A stretch of 64,000 nt of DNA from Actinacidiphila glaucinigra (GCF_900188405.1 NZ_FZOF01000029.1:46342-110341), one strand, 5' to 3'; positions 27,565-35,561 are shown, numbered from the stretch's first letter. A program made the numbers and translations. The notes: a model not told the origin generated them from the letters alone.

Positions 27565-27651
27565 GGTGGCAGTCGACACGGTAGTGACGCCCGCCCCGAT
27601 GCCGCCGACACGGGTGACCATGTCCGCTGCCATGCCGAGCAGTCGTCGCAT
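27553..27651 (-). CDS. Possible 32-residue small protein
   Basis: A small ORF with ATG after an AAGGA ribosome site (6-base spacer), ending exactly in a perfect hairpin. The peptide begins MRRLLGMAADMVTRVGG and ends with a Thr/Ser/Ala-rich tail TTVSTATEAA. It is 129 bp downstream of the alpha/beta hydrolase on the same strand and may be the last gene of that operon. The basic N-terminus with an amphipathic or hydrophobic segment could associate with membrane. No family is recognised, and chance occurrence cannot be excluded. Confidence 0.4.
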   Translation of the reverse strand: MRRLLGMAADMVTRVGGIGAGVTTVSTATEAA

Positions 27652-27780
27652 GCCGGTTCCTTGTATGCGTCGGTCATCGACTTCGGGGTGAGGTCGTCGA
27701 CCCTCGTGAGGTCTGCGCCCCGTCAAGGAGACGAGGTCGCCCCCACGGATGTGACGACGCGCGGCGTGTGTGCGACGGCG

Positions 27781-28623
27781 TCAGCCGAAGAACTTCTCCA
27801 GCTCGGCGGCGAGCGCGGCCGGCTGCTCTTCCGCGATGTAGTGACCGCTGTCGGCGATGGTGCCAAACCGGATGTCGTCGGCCTTGCCTTCCATCATCGC
27901 CTGCACGACGGCGACGTACTGTCCGCCGAGGCCCAGAACGGGCATGGTCAGCGGCGGGTAGGAATTGTTGTCGGCCAGGTCCTGGTGGAACGTCCGGTAC
28001 ACGCCGAAGGCCGCGGCGACCGCCTCGGGTGCGTCGTAGGCCGCGGTGTACAGGGCCCGGCTCTCCTCGCTGATCCGCTCCGGGTGCAGCGCCAGGTGCT
28101 CGGCCGACCAGTCGATGATGTGCCGGAACCGTCCCGCCAGCAGCTTGACGGGCAGGCCGTCGACCTGGCTCAGGGGATACCACCAGGGGTTCGGCTGATC
28201 AGGCTGCGGAAAGGAGCTGATGAAGTCGATGAATATCTGGGAGAAGGGTCCTCCCTCCCAGATGGCGAGCTTCTTCGTGGCCTGGGGGTGGTTCGCGGCG
28301 AAGCTGTAGGCGACCATCGCCCCGATGTCCCCACCGGCGATGTTGACCTGCTCGTAGCCCAAGCCGCGGATCAGTTCGTAGACGTCCTTGGCCATGTTCC
28401 TCTTGTCGTAGCCGCCGGCGGGCTTGTCCGACGCGCCTTGGCCGCGGTAGTCCACGGCGATGACGCGGAAGCGCTGCGCCAGCCGGGGGAGGATCTCGCG
28501 CAGAGCGTGTACGGTGCGCGGCCATCCGTCCATGAGGACGAGCGGTTCGCCCTCTCCTCCGGTGACGTAGTGCAGCCGGGTGCCGTTCACCTCGGCATAG
28601 CCGTGTTCGAAGCCTTCGATCAT
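27781..28623 (-). CDS. Alpha/beta hydrolase, epoxide-hydrolase-like
   Basis: A 280-residue alpha/beta hydrolase of the epoxide hydrolase or haloalkane dehalogenase group. The nucleophile elbow is GGDIGAM, with Asp as nucleophile as in epoxide hydrolases, and the late His is in IADSGHYIAEEQP. The usual oxyanion motif HGWP is changed to DGWP (LVLMDGWPRT), which is unusual and may alter activity. VDYRGQGASDKPAGGYDK is the conserved loop after strand 4. The ATG at 28623 begins MIEGFEHGYAEV. It lies 146 bp downstream of a cupin gene on the same strand. Confidence 0.88.
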   Translation of the reverse strand: MIEGFEHGYAEVNGTRLHYVTGGEGEPLVLMDGWPRTVHALREILPRLAQRFRVIAVDYRGQGASDKPAGGYDKRNMAKDVYELIRGLGYEQVNIAGGDIGAMVAYSFAANHPQATKKLAIWEGGPFSQIFIDFISSFPQPDQPNPWWYPLSQVDGLPVKLLAGRFRHIIDWSAEHLALHPERISEESRALYTAAYDAPEAVAAAFGVYRTFHQDLADNNSYPPLTMPVLGLGGQYVAVVQAMMEGKADDIRFGTIADSGHYIAEEQPAALAAELEKFFG

Positions 28624-28769
28624 GCTTGGTTCTCCTGTGTGCGATGCGGTCACGTGCGCGGGATTCGGGCCGTGACCGGGTGTGCGCCGGCCCTGCCGGC
28701 GGATGCCCCGCGGCCGACGACCGCCTGGCGCCGCCGTGACGCGGATCGGACCGTGGGGTGGTGGGGAGT

Positions 28770-29294
28770 TCAGGACGGTTCGGGAAGAATGATCGACTTC
28801 GCCAGCCCGGCCATGATGTCGAACCGCGCGATCTGGTCGTCGTCGATGACCGATGGAGGTGCCTCGCCGGGCCTGGCCGGGAGGGCGTGATCGACGAAGA
28901 TCTGCTCCAGGCCCGGAGGCGTGAAGATGAAGATCATCTTTGCCGCGTGGCTGGCCTTGTTCTTGAAGCGGTGGCGGACTCCCCGCGGGATGTGGACGAA
29001 ATCGCCGGCGACCGCGGTGAAGAGGTGGTCGCCGTCGAGGAATTCCAGTTCCCCGTCGAGGATGTAGAACGTCTCTTCCTGCTCGGGGTGCGCGTGGGGA
29101 ACGGGTCCGCCGCCGGCCGGAACAGTGGCCTCGATGAAGCCCATTCCGCCATTGGTCTGCGCCCCGGTGGCCTTGATCGTGTAGACATCGCCCGCGGCCC
29201 ACACCGTCGGGCCCTTGCCTGACGGTACGTAGATCGCGCCGCGTCTGTTCCAGTGCGGGTCGTGTGAGTCGAGCTCGGCCAAGGAAAAAGTCAT
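28770..29294 (-). CDS. Cupin-domain protein
   Basis: A 174-residue single-domain cupin. Motif 1 is PHAHPEQEETFYILDGELEF (two His and a Glu as metal ligands) and motif 2 is GDFVHIPRGVRHRFKNK (a further His). The ATG at 29294 has a GAGGAA ribosome site. Related proteins are quercetin-dioxygenase-like or isomerase-like, or merely bind small molecules. With the downstream epoxide-hydrolase-like gene it could form a small pathway acting on an aromatic or epoxide compound. The substrate is unknown. Confidence 0.87.
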   Translation of the reverse strand: MTFSLAELDSHDPHWNRRGAIYVPSGKGPTVWAAGDVYTIKATGAQTNGGMGFIEATVPAGGGPVPHAHPEQEETFYILDGELEFLDGDHLFTAVAGDFVHIPRGVRHRFKNKASHAAKMIFIFTPPGLEQIFVDHALPARPGEAPPSVIDDDQIARFDIMAGLAKSIILPEPS

Positions 29295-30376
29295 CGGTTC
29301 CTCGAAATCTGGCCTGGATTGGCATGGAAGAAAGGCGTCACAGCAGTCCCCTCGGGCCCGCGACACATCGCGAAACCGGCCACCCCATCGGCTGGGTTGG
29401 TTCGTCAGGCTCCTCGACCGGGCGTAGCGGCCGATCCGCGAGCAACTTGTACGGAGTGGATGGCCCCGGACATGACCGCGGGGGCCGCATCAGGCCGCGG
29501 ATCAACGGTGATTCGGGTTCCCGTCACGACGAATCTCGGGCCGTGTTCCATCCCATGAAGCAGGTATGACCCCGTAACTCATCGCGAAGTCGCACATGAG
29601 TCCGGCAACGACCCAACCGAACCTCGTCATTGCCTTACGGAGTTTTACCGACCCTGTTGGCCGTAGTGAGTTTGACGTCGTATCGTGCGTGGCGCCTGCA
29701 GCGCGCGCAACGGTACCCACGATGGTTGAACCCTTCCTGCGATCGTTACGGGTGACTCGGTGCGCTGACTTGCGACTTGGCCACCCCTTTGTGCATATGG
29801 TCGGCAGTCGCGCAGAGACAGGCGGGGCGGCGCGATGCACCCTCGCCCTGCTGCCGCTTCCTCAAGTGGACGAGACAGCTCTCGCCAATGTGACGGGCTT
29901 GGCTGGGGAGTTAATGAAGGACAGCGCTTGGGTGCCATCGAAGGCCGATAGTCGGCGCCGGACTTCGGGGCATTCGAGGCATTCGAGGCTGAAGACGCAG
30001 GGCTGGGCTCCGTGAAAGCCGGTATGGCGGCGGCGCCGAACTCCGAGGCACACGCAGCAACGTGGCCGTCGCACAGGTCCTCCCCTGCGGTGCTGCTGCC
30101 GCCGCTCCAGATCGACTGCGCAGTGCCCACGCACGACCTGGGGGCTGGACGTCCAGATGCAGAACGGGGTGGCGGCGCCGCACGGCGTACGGCTGATGGC
30201 CGAGCGAGGGCAGCGGCTTCGCCGCCACCGCGCAGAGGTCACCCAAGGGGTCACGGCGACGCGACCGCGAGGTACGCGACATCGCGGCGGGTGCCGAGGA
30301 CTGTCAGCCCCGATACCCGCCGATTCCTGCGAAGACACTCAGGAACGTGCGTTCCTGGGGCGACCCGCCCGGGGTG
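29295..30376. other. Gene-free, decayed stretch of about 1.1 kb
   Basis: No convincing gene. GC content and third-position bias drop compared with neighbours, and the longest frames contain several TTA codons and no family motif. The part near 29590-29700 looks like eroded foreign or insertion-sequence DNA, but no terminal repeats or transposase motif could be shown. The left end should contain the promoter of the cupin operon. A small direct repeat GGCATTCGA occurs twice at about 29969-29987. Confidence 0.5.
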
Positions 30377-31258
30377 TCACACGTGCGCGAGCTTGTCCGG
30401 GTTGAGAATCCTGCGGTAGGCGGTGATCAGGCCGTCCTTGATCTCCATCGTGTCCACGGAGACGGGCCGCCCTTCCAGGCGCAGCAGGAGCGCCGGCTCA
30501 CCCCCGACCTCGATGACCTCAATGCTGTCCGTGCGCAACAGGCGTCCCGCCCGCACCAACACCATGGCGATGCGCTCGCCGCCCCGGATGAACTTGCGCG
30601 CCGCAGCGACCCTGCCGCCACCGTCTGTGACGTACACGGCGTCGGGGTGGAGGAGACGTACCAGGCCGGCCATGTCCCCCGCTTCGTAGGCGTTGCGGAA
30701 GGCGATGAGCAGGCGCTCACGCTCCGCCGGGGAGGCGTGTACGGTGCACTGCCTGGCCGCGGCCACCTTGCGCCGTGCCCGCGAGGCGAGTTGCCGGGCG
30801 GCCGCAACGGAGGTGCCGAGCACGTCGGCGATGTGGCTGAACTCGAGACCGAACACGTCATGAAGGATGAAGGCCACACGTTCGGGCGGCTTCAGTTCCT
30901 CCATCACCAGGAGCATCGCGGATCCGACGGATTCGTCGACCAGCACCGGCTCAGAAGCGTCCGGCCCCGTCAGCAGAGGCGCCGGCAACCACGGCCCGAC
31001 GTACGTCTCCCTTCGGGCGCGGGCGGACTTCAGGATGTCGTACGACCGTCGCGCCGCCACCGTGACCAGCCAGGCCCGGAGGTCACGGACGTCGCGCAGG
31101 TCGGCTGTGGCTGCTCGCAGCCACACGTCCTGGACCACGTCCTCGGCATCGGCCACGCTGCCGAGCAAGCGGTACGCCGCCCCGAAGACGGCGGGCCGGA
31201 GGGTCTCCCACTCGTCATCGAGCACCCCCGGCGGCCCGGGTGCACGTGTCACGTCCAT
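30377..31258 (-). CDS. sigJ: ECF41-type sigma factor (SigJ-like) with SnoaL-like tail
   Basis: A 293-residue ECF sigma factor. Region 2 (about 15-85: AAYRLLGSVADAEDVVQDVW) and region 4 (about 115-170: LKPPERVAFILHDVFGLEF) are followed by a SnoaL-like C-terminal domain that carries the ECF41 hallmarks DGGG (VTDGGGRVAAARKF) and NPDKL at the very end. In ECF41 factors this tail controls activity in place of a separate anti-sigma factor. Their usual partner, a carboxymuconolactone decarboxylase or oxidoreductase gene, is not adjacent here. The ATG at 31258 follows GGAGG. Confidence 0.92.
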   Translation of the reverse strand: MDVTRAPGPPGVLDDEWETLRPAVFGAAYRLLGSVADAEDVVQDVWLRAATADLRDVRDLRAWLVTVAARRSYDILKSARARRETYVGPWLPAPLLTGPDASEPVLVDESVGSAMLLVMEELKPPERVAFILHDVFGLEFSHIADVLGTSVAAARQLASRARRKVAAARQCTVHASPAERERLLIAFRNAYEAGDMAGLVRLLHPDAVYVTDGGGRVAAARKFIRGGERIAMVLVRAGRLLRTDSIEVIEVGGEPALLLRLEGRPVSVDTMEIKDGLITAYRRILNPDKLAHV

Positions 31259-31334
31259 TGACGTGGCCTCCTTCGCCTCCCGATGCTCAGGCGAGCACAC
31301 TGCACCGGGAGCACAGATCGACATGTGCCGCCGC

Positions 31335-31356
31335 GGCGGAAGCGTGCGCTTCCGCC
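31335..31356. promoter_or_regulatory. Perfect inverted repeat upstream of sigJ
   Basis: GGCGGAAGCG-TG-CGCTTCCGCC, a 10-bp perfect dyad 77 bp upstream of the sigma start. It may be an operator or a transcript hairpin in the sigJ leader. Confidence 0.5.
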
Positions 31357-31409
31357 TCCGCCTGACCGCCGAGCGGGATGTGACCAGCGATTTTGCCGAG
31401 CCACTGAAA

Positions 31410-31427
31410 TACGAGCATATACTCTCT
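31410..31427. promoter_or_regulatory. MarR-type dyad, site 1 (upstream of sigJ)
   Basis: TACGAGCATATACTCTCT matches the 18-bp consensus TACGAGCATATGCTCGTA at 14 positions, with the left half perfect. Related sites lie at 47151, 50332 and 56874. It is 152 bp upstream of the sigJ start. Confidence 0.45.
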
Positions 31428-31813
31428 ACCGGCGAGGCCGTCGACAGGCCCCACCACGGCGGACACGCAGGGGCGCCACACCGCTTCCGGCGCGGGGTCG
31501 CGTGGCTGGCGGCCGCCGCCTTCCCGCCGGCCGACGGGCTGCGCCGGCACGCGGCGAACTGGAGGCGACGGGGCACCCCGGGTCCGCACGCTCAGTGCTG
31601 CAAATCCCGACCGCAACCGCGAGTCCACCCGCGCCCCCACGCCCAGCCTGGAAGTGGGCGCCCTGCCCTTACGCCGGGGCTACGACGACCAGCCGGAGAT
31701 CCGCCCCGGCGCCCTGTACGGATGGGTAAGGAGTGCCGACCTCCCGACCTCGTTCCCGAAGATCTCCGACCGCCCTCTCAAACGGGGGCTCTGCGGCGTG
31801 GGAACGCCTTCGA

Positions 31814-32025
31814 TTACCGCAGCTTTCTGTACCGCTCCAAGCCTGTTTCCACTCCCCGGTCGCCGGCCTGGAAGTACTCCAGTACCTCGCGGTGCATCTC
31901 CGCAGTGCCGATCGGACCGTCGCCGCCCATGGGCTCGCCGAGATCGGTGACCAGCTGGTTGTCCTCGATGGGCTCCTCCAGGTAGCACCCGATCGCCTCC
32001 CAGCACCTGTCGGAACCGGTCGGGC
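31814..32025 (-). pseudogene. C-terminal remnant of a truncated gene
   Basis: A minus-strand frame ending TAA at 31814 with clear coding bias: about 65 codons including CYLEEPIEDNQLVTDLGEP, MHREVLEYFQAGDRG and LERYRKLR. It has no start and stops exactly where copy B of the sigma module begins (32026). The simplest reading is that arrival of copy B, or a linked deletion, removed the rest of the gene. The family is not recognised. Confidence 0.55.
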
Positions 32026-32067
32026 GTCCTCGACGGTCGGCAGAACCAACCGCCCGTCACCGGCTGA
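32026..32067 (+). pseudogene. 14-codon 3' fragment of the hypothetical gene at 22506
   Basis: This reads VLDGRQNQPPVTG and stop, matching the last 14 codons of the gene at 22506-23036 (VLDGRQNQPPATS). It marks the left boundary of copy B and shows the direction of duplication. Confidence 0.85.
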
Positions 32068-32091
32068 CGAGACGTCGTCACAGCACACGCG

Positions 32092-32157
32092 TCCATTTCC
32101 TGCGCGCACACAGGCATAGCGGGGGGCCGGTGCGGACGTCATCAAGGACAGCGAGCC
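32092..32157 (+). promoter_or_regulatory. Leader conserved between the two sigma modules (copy B)
   Basis: Near-identical to 23132-23196, with a 2-base insertion (GCGC repeat) and one or two substitutions. It ends about 39 bp before the sigma start. A likely promoter and leader. Confidence 0.5.
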
Positions 32158-32195
32158 AGCCGGGGAAGATCCCGGAACGAACAGAGAAGGTGGCG

Positions 32196-32762
32196 ATGGA
32201 TGCCGAGGCCCAGGAAAACTTCAGGGACTTCGTGGAAAGCAGATCGTCCGCGCTGCTGAAGACCGCCGTCCTGCTCAGCGGCGGCGACCGGCACGCGGGC
32301 GAGGACCTCCTGCAGAACGCACTGATCAAAGCCGCGGGACGCTGGCACCGCATCGAAGAGCCCGAAGCCTACGTACGGCAGATCCTCTACCGCCAGCAAG
32401 TCAGCCGCTGGCGCCTGAAATGGCCACGGCGCGAACTGAGCGTCCCCGAACCACGGGAAAACCCCACGCGCCACACCACCGACGACGAACCCGGCGCAGC
32501 CGACCTGCGCATCGTCATACGCGCAGCCCTCGCCCGACTCACCGCCCGCCAACGCACCGTCCTGGTCCTGCGCTACTTCGAAGACCTCCCCGAAGCCGAC
32601 GTCGCCCACCTGCTCGGCTGCTCCATCGGCACGGTGCGCTCCACCACACACCGCTCCCTGGCCCGGCTACGAGAACTGGCCCCCGAACTGGCCGCACTCG
32701 GCCCCGCGGACGCCGAACAGCAGCCGTCCCACGACTACTCGCCCGTGGAGGTGCGTCCGTGA
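32196..32762 (+). CDS. SigE-family ECF RNA polymerase sigma factor, copy B
   Basis: A 188-residue ECF sigma factor, about 94 percent identical to copy A (11 differences counted). The differences cluster in the linker between regions 2 and 4 (EPRENPTRHTTDDEP here), in ADVAHLLGCSIGTV, and at the C-terminus. The DNA-contacting segments are almost unchanged, so both factors should recognise the same promoters. Like copy A it ends in a GTGA overlap with a membrane propeller gene. The start ATG is in the same context as in copy A. Confidence 0.92.
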   Translation: MDAEAQENFRDFVESRSSALLKTAVLLSGGDRHAGEDLLQNALIKAAGRWHRIEEPEAYVRQILYRQQVSRWRLKWPRRELSVPEPRENPTRHTTDDEPGAADLRIVIRAALARLTARQRTVLVLRYFEDLPEADVAHLLGCSIGTVRSTTHRSLARLRELAPELAALGPADAEQQPSHDYSPVEVRP

Positions 32763-33961
32763 ACATCGACCAACTGGTACGCGACTCCCTGCGCGAACAA
32801 GCCGCCGAACAACCCACACCCGCGCCGGGCCTCGCCGACCGCGTACTGACAGTCCGACGACGCCGCCGAACCCGCGCACTCGCGGCCGCCGCCGCAGCCA
32901 CCGCCGCCATGGTCACCATCGCGATGGCCGTCCCACTCATGAACACCGGCAAAGACGACACGCGCCTCGCGCACGTCTCCGCCCACCCCGAGCAGACGCC
33001 GCCGCGCGACATGATCGCCGCGGGAGACCTCGCACTGGCCGCCTACTACACCTGGGAGACAGACGCCCATGGTGCCCCCGTTCGCGCCTACCGGATCCTC
33101 GACCCGAAGACCGGCACCTACGTGAAGACGAGCAAGTGGTCCCGTGTCGCCGTCGCTCCCGGCCTGCGGACCGCCGCCGTCCTGGAAAGGAACCTGCCCG
33201 CCAGGCGGATCGGCCTGCTCGACCTGCGCACCGGCGAGGTCGAGCGCTGGATCCCGGTCGACCGCGGCGTCGCGAGCGTCGAGTTCTCCCCCGACGGCAG
33301 CAAGCTCGTCGCGACGACGTACGGCAGGAACCCCGACCTGAGGTACAAGAAGGCGAAGTACGACTACGACGGCGACGGCGAAAAGGACTGGACGTTGGGA
33401 CTCGACGCCCCCGGCCAGTCGAGCCGGACCGGCTTCTACATCCTGGACGTGGCCTCCGGGGAGGGATCCTGGAGTGAGGTCGCCGGCGCCGACCAACTCG
33501 GCGTCCGCCAGGACTTCGCCTTCAACCACGACGGCAAGCTGGTCCAATCCGGACTCTTTTCGGCTCCCTACAGGCAGTACTACGACTTCGCGGGCCAGCA
33601 GGTCGCCGTGCCCGCGAACGAGGCGTACGCGTCCTGGCGCAACGAGTCGGGGCTCTCCCCGGACGGCAAGTTCGCCGGGGGCGGTTTCCTGCGGGGCACC
33701 CGCCCCGTCGGCCAGTCCCGCTCCAAGCTCCTCGACCCCTACACCGGCAAGCAGGTCACCACGGTGCGCGGGGCGGAGTTGCTCGCCTGGGTCGACAACA
33801 AGCACTTGATCGCCTGGGACTTCACACCGGACGTGAAGTCGCCCTCCCTCCGGCTCGTGCTCGTCACGATCGGCAGCGACGAGGTCGCACCGCTCAGCGG
33901 CATCACCAAGGGGCTCGACGGCGCGGCCGGGCACTGGACGCCGATCTTCGCCGAACGCTGA
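32759..33961 (+). CDS. Membrane propeller protein, putative anti-sigma sensor, copy B
   Basis: A 400-residue paralogue of the copy A sensor: cytoplasmic N-terminus with VRRRRRTRALA, one transmembrane helix, then a TolB/WD40-like extracytoplasmic propeller. The calcium-loop-like motif is kept but changed (DYDGDGEKD for DTDGDGEGD). Divergence is much larger than for the sigma factor and lies mainly in the propeller middle (for example YRQYYDFAGQQVAVPANEAY) and near the N-terminal linker. The pair may therefore sense different signals while feeding the same promoters. The anti-sigma role is inferred from operon structure. Confidence 0.8.
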   Translation: MNIDQLVRDSLREQAAEQPTPAPGLADRVLTVRRRRRTRALAAAAAATAAMVTIAMAVPLMNTGKDDTRLAHVSAHPEQTPPRDMIAAGDLALAAYYTWETDAHGAPVRAYRILDPKTGTYVKTSKWSRVAVAPGLRTAAVLERNLPARRIGLLDLRTGEVERWIPVDRGVASVEFSPDGSKLVATTYGRNPDLRYKKAKYDYDGDGEKDWTLGLDAPGQSSRTGFYILDVASGEGSWSEVAGADQLGVRQDFAFNHDGKLVQSGLFSAPYRQYYDFAGQQVAVPANEAYASWRNESGLSPDGKFAGGGFLRGTRPVGQSRSKLLDPYTGKQVTTVRGAELLAWVDNKHLIAWDFTPDVKSPSLRLVLVTIGSDEVAPLSGITKGLDGAAGHWTPIFAER

Positions 33962-33993
33962 TCGGCGGCCCGCCGGCCGCACCGCCAGCGGCA

Positions 33994-34021
33994 GCCCGTC
34001 GGCCCCTCGCGGCCGGCGGGC
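33994..34021 (+). terminator. Terminator of sigma/propeller module B
   Basis: The same 11-bp stem as after copy A (GCCCGTCGGCC / GGCCGGCGGGC), 32 bp after the stop because copy B has about 26 bp of extra GC-rich sequence. Confidence 0.8.
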
Positions 34022-34100
34022 CCAGCCGTGCGAGCGTCCCTGTGGCAGCAGGCCAACCCTCGCCGTACCCGACCGGCGTTGGCCACACGAGGATGCAAGG

Positions 34101-34134
34101 GCTCAGAGCTCAGAGCTCAGAGCTCAGAGCTCAG
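34101..34134. repeat. Heptamer tandem repeat at the 3' end of a gene
   Basis: Nearly five perfect copies of GCTCAGA. The stop codon of the minus-strand gene at 34124 lies inside the array. Because the unit is 7 bp, change of copy number would shift frame, but stops recur in every copy. Confidence 0.85.
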
Positions 34135-35092
34135 GCAACCGTATGGTCATCCCGTACAGCCGGGTGGTCTGCATGTCGCTCTGGTTGTCGTCAGTGACCA
34201 TGAGGACCTTCAGACGACCGTCCGGGGTGGTCCCGGTGATCGTCATTCCCTCGATGTTGCCGAGCAGGGGGTTGGCCTGCGACTGCTTGTTCGTGGCTCC
34301 GAGTGGCGGGCAGTTGACCATGTCGACCAGCAGGGTCTTGTCCATCAGGGCAACATCGTCCTGGCCGGACAGGTTCTCGACGTGGGTGACGTCGTCCGCT
34401 TCGCGCGGGTCGGCGAGATAGACCCGGATGATATTGCCGACGCTCTTGTCGAAACCTCGCTCCAGAACGAGGAGCCTGCCGTCACCGGACGCGCAGATGT
34501 CCGACAGCAACAGGCCCCCGTCGCGCTCGTAGCCCCACTGCACGCCGATCCGGAACTCGTCGCCGGTCGTCTCGCGTTCCCACGCCTGGAAACGCACGTA
34601 GCTGCTCTCGTCACCCCTCAGCGCGCCCTCCATCGACGCCACCAGGGTGAGACCGCCGGGCTGCATGGCGAGGCCCTCGAAGGTCTCGTTGACCACGGCC
34701 CGGCCTGCGGGCGCGATGAGGAGGCTGTCCGGCACCGGCAGCCTGTCGATGAACTTTCCCTCCGGGGTGTAGCGACGAACGGCCGGTTCCTCGGAGGCGA
34801 TCAGGAGCGTGCCGTCCTCATCGAAGACCAAGGCCTCGAAGTCCGTCTCCTTCCCGTTCTCGTCGTACAGCGCCACGACTTCGACGGGCTCGTGGGTGGC
34901 GGCGTCCAGGTGGAAGAGCAAGGAGCGGTCCGCGAGGGCGGCTATGCGTCCCTCCGGGCTGACCGCCAGGGCCGACATGTTGCCGACGAACTTCTCCTCG
35001 AAAAAGGTCTTGTCGAGGGCATCGGAGAACCAGTCGACAACCGCCCAGGCGGAGCAGGCGTTCGGCTCCGAACCCGCAGAGAATTTGGTCAT
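34124..35092 (-). CDS. Esterase-like activity of phytase family protein
   Basis: A 322-residue protein of the phytase esterase-like (PF13449-type) propeller family. Typical pieces are NMSALAVSPEGRIAALADRS, DFEALVFDEDGTLLIASEEP, EGLAMQPGGLTLVASMEGAL and GNIEGMTITG. Most relatives are exported; this one has no signal peptide from the ATG at 35092 (MTKFSAGSEPNACSAWAVV, AAGGGG ribosome site), so it appears cytoplasmic. It may act on phosphorylated or ester substrates, but activity in this family is poorly established. The gene ends inside a heptamer repeat. Confidence 0.82.
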   Translation of the reverse strand: MTKFSAGSEPNACSAWAVVDWFSDALDKTFFEEKFVGNMSALAVSPEGRIAALADRSLLFHLDAATHEPVEVVALYDENGKETDFEALVFDEDGTLLIASEEPAVRRYTPEGKFIDRLPVPDSLLIAPAGRAVVNETFEGLAMQPGGLTLVASMEGALRGDESSYVRFQAWERETTGDEFRIGVQWGYERDGGLLLSDICASGDGRLLVLERGFDKSVGNIIRVYLADPREADDVTHVENLSGQDDVALMDKTLLVDMVNCPPLGATNKQSQANPLLGNIEGMTITGTTPDGRLKVLMVTDDNQSDMQTTRLYGMTIRLPEL

Positions 35093-35218
35093 CGTAAACC
35101 CCTTCGCAACTTTCCTCCCGGAGCCCTGACGCACCTTCCGGACGGCTCGGCCGGCCATGGAGCGATCCCGCCACGGCTGGAGTGATCATGGCGTCGGAAC
35201 CCTACTGGATGGCCTCGT

Positions 35219-35506
35219 TCACCGGACCGCGTCAACGACAGGCCGACAGGCCGGTGACGATGCCAACCCGCATGCTTTCGCGTGCTCGCGACTGGCGCCG
35301 CAGTCATGATGGCCCTCTCTGTCGGGCGCTTGACCGCGACGAAGGAGCCAGTAAGCGAGCGTCGACCGGACGCTCCCGCCACACCCAACTGGCCGCCCGC
35401 TCACTGAGGACTGGAACGAACCACCGGGTGCCCCAACCGAGGTCAGCAGTTCGTCAATCTGCTCCGGCGATGTCTCCGCTACGAACTCGATCAGTGGGGG
35501 CGTCAT
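35219..35506 (-). pseudogene. Possible degraded small gene after SUKH gene
   Basis: The first 25 codons (MTPPLIEFVAETSPEQIDELLTS) look coding. The frame then turns into sequence of poor composition, while another frame continues as GTRWFVPVLSERAASWVWRE. A frameshift near residue 25 or chance would explain this. It lies 55 bp downstream of the SUKH-family gene on the same strand. Nothing else was seen in the rest of 35093-35561. Confidence 0.3.
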
Positions 35507-35561
35507 GACCGAGTCCGATTACGGGCTGATCCACGCGTTCGGACCGGTCATGCTGCGAGGG

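Larger units (their letters stand above)
32026..34022 (+). repeat. Duplicated sigma/propeller module, copy B (derived copy)
   Basis: This corresponds to 22995-25052. It contains the gene-end fragment, a conserved leader, the sigma gene, the propeller gene and the same terminator hairpin. Its left edge abuts a truncated minus-strand gene. No flanking direct repeats or transposase were seen. Confidence 0.9.

Noticed and set aside
29596..30015. Plus-strand frame of about 140 codons in the decayed stretch
   Set aside because: It has several TTA codons, no third-position G/C bias, no ribosome site and no recognisable motif.
31321..31400. ECF41-type promoter (TGTCACA / CGTC) upstream of sigJ
   Set aside because: A GGTCACA word is present on the minus strand, but there is no CGTC at the right distance.
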